A stretch of DNA of 64,000 nucleotides from an uncultured Alistipes sp. (GCA_900541585.1 UQKD01000003.1:124001-188000), one strand, 5' to 3'; positions 26,378-33,989 are shown, counted from the stretch's first letter. Numbers and translations: made by a program. Notes: a model not told the origin generated them from the sequence alone.

Positions 26378-27932
26378 CTATTTCTTCCAGCACCCCGCCC
26401 TCCGATGCCGCCGGTTCGCGGATGCCCGCCAGGCGCGCCAGCGTCGGGGCCACCGACGTCATGTCCACGCGGCGGTTGACCCGCTGCATGCCTGCGCCCT
26501 TGCCGTAGAAGACCAGCGGCACTTCGGTGTCGTAGCCGTACATCGACCCCGACATCGACCAGCAGCGCTCCTGCTCCTCGATCCAGCCGGGCATCAGGTT
26601 CAGGATCACGTCGCCCGAACGGCGGGGATAGAAACTGTTCTGCATCCGGCGCGCATAGCCGCTGCCGAAATAGCTCGTGCGCATGGCCGTGGCGGCCAGC
26701 GCGTGGGAGATGCCGCTGAACTGCATGGCGAAGATGGCTACCTCGTTCTGCACCTCGGCGAGATTCAATCCCCGTTCGTAGATCAGGTTGTGGTTGAGCC
26801 ACAAGCACTTGTCGCTGTAATCCACCACCCAGTCGCCCACGCCGTAGCGGACGTTCAGGAATCCGTTGACGATCACTTCGAACTGCCGCGGGTTGAAGCG
26901 GTCGGCCTCCGCCGCCCCGGCGTCGAACGCAGGGCTGGTTCCGTGGTCGGAGGTGAGCACTACCGTCACGCTGCCGTCCTTGACCTGTGCGAATACGAAG
27001 GTCAGGAAGTCGGCCAGGTCGCGGTCCAGGCGGTAGTACATGTCCTCGACCTCGACCGATTCGGGTCCGTAGGCCTCGCTGATGCGGCGCGGCGAGTCGA
27101 GGCAGACGTTCAGCAGGTCGGGAATCTTGTCGTCCCCGAGGCGGTATTGCGCGATGGCCTGCTTGGCCAGTCCCAGTACGGCCGTGTTGCCCGCCGGGGT
27201 GTAGAGCATGCGTTCGAAATCGCTCCGCAGGCGGAGGCGTCCCGCGCCGTTCTGATCCTGTTCCTTCCTGCTCTTTCCGGCCAGCGCGATGTCGTAGTTG
27301 CGGGTGTTGAGGTAGCGGCCGCGTTCGTGGAGCGTACGCCATTCATTGGCGATGTACGAAAGGTTGTAGCGTTCGCGGTTGCTGCGGGCGATCCATTCGG
27401 GCACTTCGGCGGCATAGTAGGGCGAGGTCACCCAGTCGCAGCGCGCCGAGTCGAGCCAGAACACCTCCCCGCCGTGCCCGGCCATCACCACGGCCGAAAC
27501 GGCCTCCGGGGCGATCGTGACGGCGCGGCTGCCCGGGGCGTGCTGCAACAGCGTCTCCGCGAGCGTCGGGGCGATCAGGTGGTAGGCGCCGGGGCCTTTG
27601 CGGCCTGCGGTCAGCTCGACGGTCCGGTTGGTGGTGTAGTCCACCCAGCGCGAGCCGATCACGCCGTGGGTCGAGGGCATGGCTCCCGTGGTGAGCGTGG
27701 CCAGCGAGACGGGCGTGGTGGTCTGCAAATAGTCGTAGCGGCTGTCGGCATAGACCGTGCCGCTCTCCGTAAGGCGGCGGAAGCCGCCTTCGCCGAAGTT
27801 TGCGGCGTAGCGGTCGAGGTCCTCGCCGCGCATCGAGCCGACGACGATCTGCACGATCAGCCGGGGCTGTGCCGCGACGCTTTGGAGCGCCGCGAGAGCG
27901 GCTATGGCGTATAGGAAGAATTTTTTTGTCAT
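26367..27932 (-). CDS. PafA-like alkaline phosphatase superfamily protein, probably inactive
   Basis: This 521-residue exported protein (signal peptide to about residue 21) has the overall pattern of PafA-type alkaline phosphatases: TTTPVSLATLTTGAMPSTHG with the nucleophile-region Thr (71-73), SDHG at 328-331, and AYGPESVEVEDMYYRLDRDL. However, positions expected to bind metal are changed. The first Asp of the usual VVDQMR is Gly32 (VVGSMR), the DxxxH before GP is Arg...Glu (ISEAYGP), and the His of HVPL is Glu470 (TEVPL). It may be a pseudophosphatase or use another mechanism. It is the first gene of the run leading to sufE. A TAAATTTG box lies 20 bp upstream. Confidence 0.8.
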   Translation of the reverse strand: MTKKFFLYAIAALAALQSVAAQPRLIVQIVVGSMRGEDLDRYAANFGEGGFRRLTESGTVYADSRYDYLQTTTPVSLATLTTGAMPSTHGVIGSRWVDYTTNRTVELTAGRKGPGAYHLIAPTLAETLLQHAPGSRAVTIAPEAVSAVVMAGHGGEVFWLDSARCDWVTSPYYAAEVPEWIARSNRERYNLSYIANEWRTLHERGRYLNTRNYDIALAGKSRKEQDQNGAGRLRLRSDFERMLYTPAGNTAVLGLAKQAIAQYRLGDDKIPDLLNVCLDSPRRISEAYGPESVEVEDMYYRLDRDLADFLTFVFAQVKDGSVTVVLTSDHGTSPAFDAGAAEADRFNPRQFEVIVNGFLNVRYGVGDWVVDYSDKCLWLNHNLIYERGLNLAEVQNEVAIFAMQFSGISHALAATAMRTSYFGSGYARRMQNSFYPRRSGDVILNLMPGWIEEQERCWSMSGSMYGYDTEVPLVFYGKGAGMQRVNRRVDMTSVAPTLARLAGIREPAASEGGVLEEIVEN

Positions 27933-27951
27933 CTGTGTCGTGAGTTGGCCG

Positions 27952-27959
27952 CAAATTTA
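27952..27959 (-). promoter_or_regulatory. Minus-7 box of the PafA-like gene
   Basis: Minus-strand TAAATTTG matches TAnnTTTG 19 bp before the ATG and overlaps the stop codon of the upstream GSCFA gene. Confidence 0.55.
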
Positions 27960-28922
27960 CGAATTTATTTCGAGACATCGGCGGAAATGGGCCGTTTCCG
28001 ATTGAAAATCCATCTCCGGAAGTGCGGCGATCCGTTCCAGACAGCGGCGGCAGAAGGCGCGGTGCGCTTCGCCCTGCGGGTTGCGGGGGCGGTGGGCCGC
28101 CGCCGCGACGATGGCTTCGGCCTCCGGAAGCAGGCGCAGGGCCTCGTCCGTCAGGACTGCCGGGGCGAATTTCTCCCAGACGTAGTCCACGGCCTGCGGC
28201 GCGGGGTGCACCAGGTCGTCGGCGTAGAAGCGGTAGTCGCGCAGGTCGTCGGTAAGTATTTCGTACGTAGGGAAATACGCCGTGCACTTAAACCTTTCGG
28301 TCAGCTGCTCGGCGGCCAGCCGCAGCGTCGCCTTGCTCACGGCGTTGCCCGCCAGGGAGTCGCCGATGTGCCGTACCGGGCTGACCGTCAGGATGATCTG
28401 CTTTCCGGCGAGCGGCCCTTCGATCAGTTCCGCGAATGTCTCCGCGATCTCCTCCACCGAAAGCCGCCTTCTGGCAAATTCCGCGGCGGGCCGGCGGTGG
28501 CAGTTGGCGACCGCCTCGCCCGCATGCTCGTAGACCCATGCCGTGCCGAAGGTGAGGACGACGCGGTCGGCCGTGCGGAGCGCGTCGGCCCCGGCCTGCC
28601 GTGCGGCGTTCATCCGCCCGAGGGCCTCCTCGGCCGTCGGGGCCGAGAAGTCGCCGTGGAACCCGAAATGGTACCACACTTCGCCGTCGAAGCCCAGCTC
28701 CCCGCGCGTCACGGGCGCCGGGTCGGCGTAACTGCGGATCGCCGCGGCGATCGAGAGCGGGTTGAACAGAATGCCCGAGGGGTTTTCCGTGACGCGGAAT
28801 TTGGCGCCGGCGAGTTTTCGGGCGATGTGCGCGGCGAAGCACGACCCGAGCGCGAGTACCCGGTTTTCGTAGCCGATCTGCACCCCGAGGGGCGCTGTTT
28901 CGATTTCGGTGCGGAATTTCAT
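27957..28922 (-). CDS. GSCFA domain protein
   Basis: This 321-residue protein has the GSCFA signature early on (ALGSCFAAHIARKLAG near residue 23), a GDSL-like hydrolase relative common in Bacteroidota. Further conserved parts are NPSGILFNPLSIA, FGTAWVYEH, LTVSPVRHIGDSL and a DDLVHP motif near the C-terminal third, the last being a plausible catalytic Asp-His pair. It has no signal peptide. The biochemical role is unknown; an esterase/acyltransferase function is inferred from the fold family. It diverges from ispE with promoter boxes only ~10 bp apart. Confidence 0.85.
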   Translation of the reverse strand: MKFRTEIETAPLGVQIGYENRVLALGSCFAAHIARKLAGAKFRVTENPSGILFNPLSIAAAIRSYADPAPVTRGELGFDGEVWYHFGFHGDFSAPTAEEALGRMNAARQAGADALRTADRVVLTFGTAWVYEHAGEAVANCHRRPAAEFARRRLSVEEIAETFAELIEGPLAGKQIILTVSPVRHIGDSLAGNAVSKATLRLAAEQLTERFKCTAYFPTYEILTDDLRDYRFYADDLVHPAPQAVDYVWEKFAPAVLTDEALRLLPEAEAIVAAAAHRPRNPQGEAHRAFCRRCLERIAALPEMDFQSETAHFRRCLEINS

Positions 28923-28928
28923 GGCGTA

Positions 28929-28936
28929 CAAATGTA
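28929..28936 (-). promoter_or_regulatory. Minus-7 box of the GSCFA gene
   Basis: Minus-strand TACATTTG, 6 bp before the ATG at 28922; a near-leaderless arrangement. Confidence 0.6.
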
Positions 28937-28946
28937 CAAAATTTCT

Positions 28947-28954
28947 TACCTTTG
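28947..28954 (+). promoter_or_regulatory. Minus-7 box of ispE
   Basis: TACCTTTG ends 4 bp before the ispE ATG, back to back with the divergent GSCFA box, so the two promoters share a 26-bp region. Confidence 0.65.
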
Positions 28955-28958
28955 TTCC

Positions 28959-29771
28959 ATGATTCTGAAAGCGAATTGCAAAATAAATCTGGGTCTCGAC
29001 ATCCTGCGCCGCCGTGCGGACGGGTTTCACGATCTGGAAACCGTCATGTTTCCCGTCGCGGGTCTTTACGACGAGGTGGAGGTGGTGCGCACCGCTGCGC
29101 CCGGCGCGGCGTTCCGCACCGACGGGCTGGCCGTGGACTGCCCTCCCGAGGAGAATATCTGTCTGCGGGCCTTCCGGCTGATGCAGCGGCATTACGGCGT
29201 GGACGGGGTGGCGATCCGTCTCGACAAGCGCGTGCCGTTCGGCGCGGGGCTGGGCGGGGGATCGGCCGACGGTACGGCGGTGTTGTTGGCTGTCAACGAG
29301 TTGTTTGCGCTGGGGCTGTCCGAAGCGGAACTGATCGCGCGGGCCGCAGAGCTGGGCAGCGACACGGCGTTTTTCGTGCGCAACACGCCGCAGCTATGTA
29401 AAGGAAGAGGTGAGGTGATGGAGCCTTTCGCGCTGAACCTGAAAGGGATGACACTCGTCATTGTCAAACCCGGAGAGGGGGTTTCGACCCGCGAGGCCTA
29501 TGCCGGGGTGCGGCCGCGGATTCCGGAGGTGCCGCTCGCGGAGCGTCTCGGGCGGCCCGTCGCCGAGTGGCAGGGGCTGGTGACCAACGATTTCGAAGAG
29601 CATATCTTTGCCGCGCATCCGGCCATCCGTGACGCCAAAGAGCGTCTGCTGGCCGAAGGGGCCGTTTACGCCTCGATGTCGGGCAGCGGCTCGGCGGTTT
29701 TCGGGCTGTTCGAGGGGCATGAAAAAGGCGAAAGGCTGAGCAGCCTTTCGCCTTTCGTATTCGGATTGTAA
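28959..29771 (+). CDS. ispE: 4-diphosphocytidyl-2-C-methyl-D-erythritol kinase
   Basis: IspE phosphorylates CDP-methylerythritol in the MEP isoprenoid pathway. The 270-residue protein begins MILKANCKINLGLDILRRR and has the GHMP-kinase glycine loop PFGAGLGGGSADG near residue 88 and a SMSGSGSAVFG motif near the end. The last ~17 residues (GHEKGERLSSLSPFVF) are encoded by a terminator hairpin that serves the opposite-strand gene, an unusual tail. The start is set by homology and by the TACCTTTG box 4 bp upstream, despite a much longer open frame leftward. Confidence 0.95.
   Translation: MILKANCKINLGLDILRRRADGFHDLETVMFPVAGLYDEVEVVRTAAPGAAFRTDGLAVDCPPEENICLRAFRLMQRHYGVDGVAIRLDKRVPFGAGLGGGSADGTAVLLAVNELFALGLSEAELIARAAELGSDTAFFVRNTPQLCKGRGEVMEPFALNLKGMTLVIVKPGEGVSTREAYAGVRPRIPEVPLAERLGRPVAEWQGLVTNDFEEHIFAAHPAIRDAKERLLAEGAVYASMSGSGSAVFGLFEGHEKGERLSSLSPFVFGL
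29722..29755 (-). terminator. Terminator embedded in the 3' end of ispE
   Basis: A perfect 14-bp stem (29724-29737 with 29742-29755) with loop GAGC is followed on the minus strand by TTTTTC. It fits as the terminator of the DUF3667 gene, but lies wholly within the ispE coding region. It may also end ispE mRNA before its stop codon to some extent. Confidence 0.75.
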
Positions 29772-29805
29772 ACCGTCGTTCCGGAGTTTCCGGCGGCGGT
29801 TCCTC

Positions 29806-30768
29806 TCATTTCGCTGGGAGCGAATCCGCGGGCTGCCGTGCCGTTTCCGTCCCGTCCGCTTCGTCCTCCTCGTTGAAGACGTCGACGATGCCGTCGATAA
29901 TGTCCTGAAAGGCGGTCGTTTCCGCGGCGTCCGGCTGTCCGGCGCGGGCGCCCCGGTCGAAGGAGAACTCCTTTTTGAACTGCTCGGGTGCGATGATGTA
30001 GTAACAGCCGACGGCGCACGATGCGATCGTCAGCGTGATCAGGAACATGTAAACGTATTGGAGCAGGTCGGTCAGCAGTGTGCGCAGCAGGGCCGACCGC
30101 TTCTTTTTCAGCCCGAAGATATTCCGGAAAACGAACGCCGTGTAAAGGAACAGCGGCAGCGTCATCATGTAGAAACTGCTGTACCACGGAAGGAGCAGTT
30201 CGGCCGGCAGGGCCGCGATCATCAGCGTGATTTCGAAGATCGCGAGGAAAATCCCGACGTAGAGGTATTCGACGTAGCGCAGGTCGGCTTTCCGGCGGAA
30301 GACCGTCTTCATGGCCAGCGCGAAAAACGGCAGCATCAGCAGCAGGTAGCCCGCGGGGTGGAGCGTGGCGTAGTCGATGTAGGTGCTCACGAGCCACCGG
30401 AACATCGGCTGGCCGTCGGAGGCCAGCGGCGTGTATTCTTTGCCCACGAGCAGGAAAACCACGGCGTAGAAGGTCGACAGCAGCAACAGGATGGCGACCG
30501 GGTTGAAGTACTTGCGGCGGCGGCCGGCGATGAACTCCGGGATCACCCGGTGGGGCCGGAACAGGATCGAAAGCCAGGTCGTCGCGGCTCCCTTGCGCAT
30601 GTCGATGCCCCGCAGCCCGTAGGCTTCGTCGCCGATGAAGGTCGAGGTGACGCTCTCCGCGAGCGATGCCCATCCCAGGCGGCGTGTCGAGGTGCGTTGT
30701 CCGCAGACCGGACAATAGTTGCTGTCGACCGTATGGCCGCAGTTGCGGCAGAGCTGGTGTTTGGGCAT
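29806..30768 (-). CDS. DUF3667 family integral membrane protein with N-terminal zinc ribbon
   Basis: This 320-residue membrane protein begins MPKHQLCRNCGHTVDSNYCPVCGQ, a zinc ribbon of two CxxC pairs, the DUF3667 pattern. A short soluble part follows, then about five hydrophobic segments between residues ~85 and 250, and an acidic C-terminal tail. The family is common in Bacteroidota and its role is unknown. The start is placed at the zinc-ribbon Met; upstream in-frame residues look like spacer. It lies 28 bp after rpiB and is probably co-transcribed with it. Confidence 0.88.
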   Translation of the reverse strand: MPKHQLCRNCGHTVDSNYCPVCGQRTSTRRLGWASLAESVTSTFIGDEAYGLRGIDMRKGAATTWLSILFRPHRVIPEFIAGRRRKYFNPVAILLLLSTFYAVVFLLVGKEYTPLASDGQPMFRWLVSTYIDYATLHPAGYLLLMLPFFALAMKTVFRRKADLRYVEYLYVGIFLAIFEITLMIAALPAELLLPWYSSFYMMTLPLFLYTAFVFRNIFGLKKKRSALLRTLLTDLLQYVYMFLITLTIASCAVGCYYIIAPEQFKKEFSFDRGARAGQPDAAETTAFQDIIDGIVDVFNEEDEADGTETARQPADSLPAK

Positions 30769-30796
30769 TCGGCGGAGGTTCTTTGTGCGAGCGGCT

Positions 30797-31240
30797 CTAT
30801 TTGCAGCCCGCCACGGGCATCTTGGCGATGCGCGCGATATGGCGTCCGCCCTCGAACTCGGCGGCAAAATAGGCGTCGAGCATCTTGACGGCTTCGTCGT
30901 TGGTGATGAAGCGCGCCGGGAAGACGATGATGTTCGCGTCGTTGTGGCGGCGGATCAGCGAGGCGATCTCCGGTTCCCAGCTCAGACCGGCGCGGATGCC
31001 CTGGTGCTTGTTGAGCGTCATGGTCATCCCTTCGCCCGAGCCGCAGAGTGCGACGCCGCGTTCCAGTTCGCCGTTTTCGATCGCCTCGGCCAGCGGATGG
31101 GCGAAGTCGGCGTAGTCGACGCTTTCGGGCGAGTGTGCGCCGAAGTCGAGCACCTCGTAGCCCATGGCGCTGAGGTAGCCCACCAGGAATTCTTTCATTT
31201 CGTAGCCGGCGTGGTCGCTGGCGATACCTATTTTTTTCAT
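30797..31240 (-). CDS. rpiB: Ribose-5-phosphate isomerase B
   Basis: RpiB interconverts ribose 5-phosphate and ribulose 5-phosphate in the pentose phosphate pathway. The 147-residue protein has KKIGIASDHAGYEMK at the start, CGSGEGMTMTLNKHQGIRAGL around the active-site Cys near residue 66, and NDANIIVFPARF near residue 99, all diagnostic of the RpiB/LacAB family. It is cytoplasmic. A TACCTTTG box lies 30 bp upstream. The related pathway gene rpe lies at 59364-60014. Confidence 0.96.
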   Translation of the reverse strand: MKKIGIASDHAGYEMKEFLVGYLSAMGYEVLDFGAHSPESVDYADFAHPLAEAIENGELERGVALCGSGEGMTMTLNKHQGIRAGLSWEPEIASLIRRHNDANIIVFPARFITNDEAVKMLDAYFAAEFEGGRHIARIAKMPVAGCK

Positions 31241-31270
31241 CGTATTTCGGTTTTATAGTGTTCCGTACAA

Positions 31271-31278
31271 CAAAGGTA
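31271..31278 (-). promoter_or_regulatory. Minus-7 box of rpiB
   Basis: Minus-strand TACCTTTG, 30 bp before the rpiB ATG. Confidence 0.6.
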
Positions 31279-31323
31279 GTGAAAATTGCGGTTTGGCAGT
31301 GCGGTGCGGCTCCGAATTTGTGT

Positions 31324-31331
31324 TATTTTTG
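31324..31331 (+). promoter_or_regulatory. Minus-7 box of the DUF454 gene
   Basis: TATTTTTG ends 4 bp before a GTG at 31336. The position supports that GTG as the start and predicts a nearly leaderless mRNA. Confidence 0.55.
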
Positions 31332-31335
31332 CACC

Positions 31336-31701
31336 GTGAAAATTTTTCTCGCCATACTGGGCTGCGCGGCGCTTGCGCTGGGTGTCGTCGGTATCTTCGT
31401 GCCGCTCCTGCCCACGACGCCGTTCCTGCTGCTGGCCGCAGCCCTCTGGGTCCGCTCCTCGCCGCGGCTCTACGAGTGGCTGCTGGCACACCGCTGTTTC
31501 GGCGAGTATATACGCAACTTCCGCGAAAACCGCGCCATACCCATGCGCGCCAAGGTCGTTTCCATCGCCCTGATGTGGGGCACGATGCTTTACTGCATCT
31601 TCGGGCCGCTCGCCGGATGGCGGTGGGCGCAGGCCGGCCTGCTGGCCGTGGCCGTCGGGGTCACGTGGCACATCCTTTCGTTCGCAACCCTGCGGAAGTG
31701 A
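31336..31701 (+). CDS. DUF454 (YbaN-like) inner-membrane protein
   Basis: This 121-residue membrane protein of the DUF454/YbaN family has the typical start KIFLAILGCAALALGVVGIFVPLLPTTP, followed by the FLLLAAALWVRSSPRLYEWLLAHRCFGEYI segment. A second hydrophobic hairpin fills the rest. The function is unknown. GTG at 31336 is chosen because a TAnnTTTG box sits 4 bp upstream and because upstream in-frame residues do not fit the family. It converges with the following lipoprotein gene. Confidence 0.85.
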   Translation: MKIFLAILGCAALALGVVGIFVPLLPTTPFLLLAAALWVRSSPRLYEWLLAHRCFGEYIRNFRENRAIPMRAKVVSIALMWGTMLYCIFGPLAGWRWAQAGLLAVAVGVTWHILSFATLRK

Positions 31702-31710
31702 TTCGCAAGG

Positions 31711-32343
31711 TTATTCCGGTATATCTTCGGAGGCCTTTTCCTCGCTGGAAATCAGCTCCGTCTGGTAGTATTTTACCTCGTAGTCGCTCTTTGTATCGTC
31801 GTATTCGGCGACGGGCCGTATCCGGATGCGGGCTTCGAAGCCGGGCTTAAAGCCGAAGCCTTCGATCTCCCACGGGAACGGCTCCCAACGCGGATCGGGA
31901 TAGCGCATGTCCTTGAACCAATAACCGCTCGTCGCCGGACTGTCGGCGCGCCGGGAGGCGATGGTGACGTCGAACTCTGGGCTGAATTGCAGCGGGTCGA
32001 CGGCCGACTGCATCTGCGTGCGCGAGATCAGCTGTTCCATCGTGTAGCGGCGTCCGGGGCCGTCGGCCGGAGGATCGGCGATCGGGTCGATGCGGACGCG
32101 GATCGTCGATTCGTATCCTTTTTCGAAGGTGAAGCCCACGACGCTGCCCGAGAATATTTCCCAAGCGGCGGCGGAACCTTTTTTTACGATATAGGCCGGA
32201 GTGTGGCCGAAGTCCATCGCGATACCTGCGACGCCCTTTTCGGAGGCCACGGTCCAGATTTCGGTGTGCGATTCGTCTTCGTCGCCCAATTCACAGCCGC
32301 CGAAGAGAAGCGGCAGAAGCAGTAAGGTAAGGAGTTTTTTCAT
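31711..32343 (-). CDS. Lipoprotein with two DUF4377-like repeats
   Basis: This 210-residue protein has a lipoprotein signal (MKKLLTLLLLPLLFGGC). It carries two related units, each with a WE(I/P)F segment followed by a GF.F..G(Y/F)E..IR(V/I)R motif and a YYQTELIS/YTMEQLIS-type end. One spans about residues 48-108 and the other about 140-197. This is the DUF4377 pattern, usually present once per protein; a tandem duplication is inferred. The role is unknown; the lipid anchor suggests an outer-membrane or periplasmic location. A terminator separates it from the BF3164 gene upstream. Confidence 0.75.
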   Translation of the reverse strand: MKKLLTLLLLPLLFGGCELGDEDESHTEIWTVASEKGVAGIAMDFGHTPAYIVKKGSAAAWEIFSGSVVGFTFEKGYESTIRVRIDPIADPPADGPGRRYTMEQLISRTQMQSAVDPLQFSPEFDVTIASRRADSPATSGYWFKDMRYPDPRWEPFPWEIEGFGFKPGFEARIRIRPVAEYDDTKSDYEVKYYQTELISSEEKASEDIPE

Positions 32344-32402
32344 AGGAGCCGGAGGTTTCTCTTTAAACGGCGGCAATGGCCTGATACTGCACCGACTATA
32401 CG

Positions 32403-32430
32403 AAAAAAACGGACCGGAGTCCGTTTTTTT
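32403..32430 (-). terminator. Intrinsic terminator 3' of the BF3164 gene
   Basis: A 12-bp stem (32403-32414 with 32419-32430) with A7 and T7 ends works in both directions. It directly abuts a 20-bp sequence that also occurs at the 3' end of the gene at 33972-34286. Confidence 0.85.
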
Positions 32431-32431
32431 C

Positions 32432-32451
32432 GTTCAGGCCAGGTAACGTTC
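32432..32451. repeat. 20-bp direct repeat, left copy (possible att-like site)
   Basis: GTTCAGGCCAGGTAACGTTC occurs here and again, identical, at 33970-33989, where it contains the last codons and stop (ERYLA, stop) of a membrane-protein gene. The 1.5 kb between the copies is AT-richer and carries the NVEAL and BF3164 genes. Confidence 0.7.
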
Positions 32452-32477
32452 TGCGCAGCGGGGTTGCCGAAGCGGAA

Positions 32478-33524
32478 CTATACGGGGATTCGGTATACGT
32501 ACAGGCAGTCCTCGTTCAGCGGATCGTGTCCGTAGATAACTCCGTTTTTTTCGTCGACAACAATGTCGGTCAGGTAGCGGTCGGACGACAGGATGCAGCG
32601 TGTTTCGCCGTTTTCGATATCAATAATTTCGATGCAGGACACTTTTTTCCCGAGATCGCCGGTCGGAACTCCTTGCCAAAGCGCATAGACGCATCGTTGG
32701 CCGCAGACGACGTCCGAATAGTAGAAATACATTTCATTGTCGCGTTCTTGGGCGTATAGCTCTTCTTGGGTGGCACCGCTTCCCAGTACGTGCGTCAGAC
32801 GAAATCCTTCAGGTGAGAGGTCGTATAATTCAATGCGGTTTATGTAACGGTATGCCACCACCATCCGGTCCGCACCGAGTGCGGCCTTGCATTCGAAGGG
32901 GGCGGAGTAGCCGCCTTCGGTTGGTTGCAGTTGAAAATCGACGACATCGATAATCTGCTCGTTCTGTATATCGAGCAGTTCCACGGCGATTTGACGTGGC
33001 AAAAAACTTGTCCCGACGAATAGTGTGTCGTTATACTGCACGAGACGGGTATAAGGTTTGGGTAGACTGCGCTGCCTTTTTATCCAGATCGGGAAGTGAA
33101 AGGTCGACAGATAGGCCAAACTGTCCGCACGCAGTTCGAATAGTTCTATTTGGTTCAGACTGTTCGAATAGATGGCTACACGGTTCTTGTCGCGCATCTC
33201 GCCGAGCGAAGGGATCGGAACCTCATGCGGTCCGCGTCCTATATTTCCCCATTGTACCCGCACCCTTCGTTCCGGGAGGGAGTATACGGTTAGAAAAGGT
33301 GCTGCCCGGCTGTTGAGCACATAAAGATCTCCCTGCGAGAGAAACCAACGTTCGGAATAGAACAGGAACGGCAGGGTGATCGAATCGGCCTTGCAGACGA
33401 CGGGCGGAAGATCTGCCTTCTCGCGGAAAACGATTCCGGTTCCACTTTTTTTAGTACAACCTGTCAACGTCGACAGCAGGAGCAGCCACGCAATGATTCC
33501 CGGTTTGGAAAACCTGCTTACCAT
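32478..33524 (-). CDS. BF3164-family beta-propeller lipoprotein
   Basis: This 348-residue lipoprotein starts at MVSRFSKPG, with lipobox LTGC near residue 22. The rest is a series of beta-rich segments with recurrent patterns (GNIGRGPHEVPIPS near residue 80, ELLDIQNEQIIDVVDF, ECKAALGADRMVVAYRYIN, YGHDPLNEDCLYVYRI), the six-bladed propeller pattern of BF3164/TolB-like proteins. Such proteins often sit next to small NVEAL peptides, as here: the upstream NVEAL stop overlaps this ATG (ATGGTAA, 7 bp). It is probably surface or periplasmic; its role is unknown. It lies in an AT-richer insert flanked by 20-bp repeats. Confidence 0.82.
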   Translation of the reverse strand: MVSRFSKPGIIAWLLLLSTLTGCTKKSGTGIVFREKADLPPVVCKADSITLPFLFYSERWFLSQGDLYVLNSRAAPFLTVYSLPERRVRVQWGNIGRGPHEVPIPSLGEMRDKNRVAIYSNSLNQIELFELRADSLAYLSTFHFPIWIKRQRSLPKPYTRLVQYNDTLFVGTSFLPRQIAVELLDIQNEQIIDVVDFQLQPTEGGYSAPFECKAALGADRMVVAYRYINRIELYDLSPEGFRLTHVLGSGATQEELYAQERDNEMYFYYSDVVCGQRCVYALWQGVPTGDLGKKVSCIEIIDIENGETRCILSSDRYLTDIVVDEKNGVIYGHDPLNEDCLYVYRIPV

Positions 33525-33769
33525 CGTTTGCGGTCTTCTCTGCCTCTGCCGGTTTTTTCGGCATAGCAACAATCGTATATACGCTCATTTCCGTTCAGTA
33601 TCCTTCGATGGCCATTGAAATTATCACAGGGACTTTCTTCGCGGGATAGCGCTTCGACGTTGGCCTCGATTAAATCAGATAAGGAGTTGCTGTGTTGAGA
33701 TTGGTAAAGAATGAATCCGCTTGTCAGGAATAAAGCGGAGATAGCTGACCCGATAAAGAGTTTTTTCAT
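33518..33769 (-). CDS. NVEAL-domain small exported peptide
   Basis: This 83-residue peptide has an N-terminal signal (MKKLFIGSAISALFLTSGFILY) and the eponymous NVEAL motif at about residues 37-41 (LIEANVEALSREE), followed by a Cys-containing tail (SPCDNF, YDCCYAEK) and a very basic C terminus. NVEAL peptides are known from Bacteroides and relatives, usually in front of a six-bladed propeller lipoprotein. They are suspected to be exported signals, but their role is not settled. It overlaps the BF3164 gene by 7 bp. Confidence 0.85.
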   Translation of the reverse strand: MKKLFIGSAISALFLTSGFILYQSQHSNSLSDLIEANVEALSREESPCDNFNGHRRILNGNERIYDCCYAEKTGRGREDRKRW

Positions 33770-33901
33770 AGGAGAGAGGTGTTTAGGTCGGTTATTCGAG
33801 TACTAATATATATAGAACAATAATCTGTATTGTGCGATTTTTTATTTATGATTTTAAATAATATTGCTGTTGCGCGAATATTGATATGGCTCGTTCTGGA
33901 T

Positions 33902-33928
33902 AAAAAAACGGGCTTTTAGCCCGTTTTT
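33902..33928 (-). terminator. Intrinsic terminator after the typA operon
   Basis: A stem of 11 bp (33904-33914 with 33918-33928) is followed on the minus strand by T7. It lies 44 bp after the stop of the gene at 33972. The stretch 33770-33901 upstream of the NVEAL gene is strikingly AT-rich and holds nothing recognised. Confidence 0.85.
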
Positions 33929-33969
33929 ATGGATGGTTTTTGCCTTGGCTTTCAGCCCCGGGAATTTCG

Positions 33970-33989
33970 GTTCAGGCCAGGTAACGTTC
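33970..33989. repeat. 20-bp direct repeat, right copy
   Basis: Identical to 32432-32451. This copy covers the last codons and stop of the small membrane-protein gene, the type of position used by site-specific integrating elements. Confidence 0.7.
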
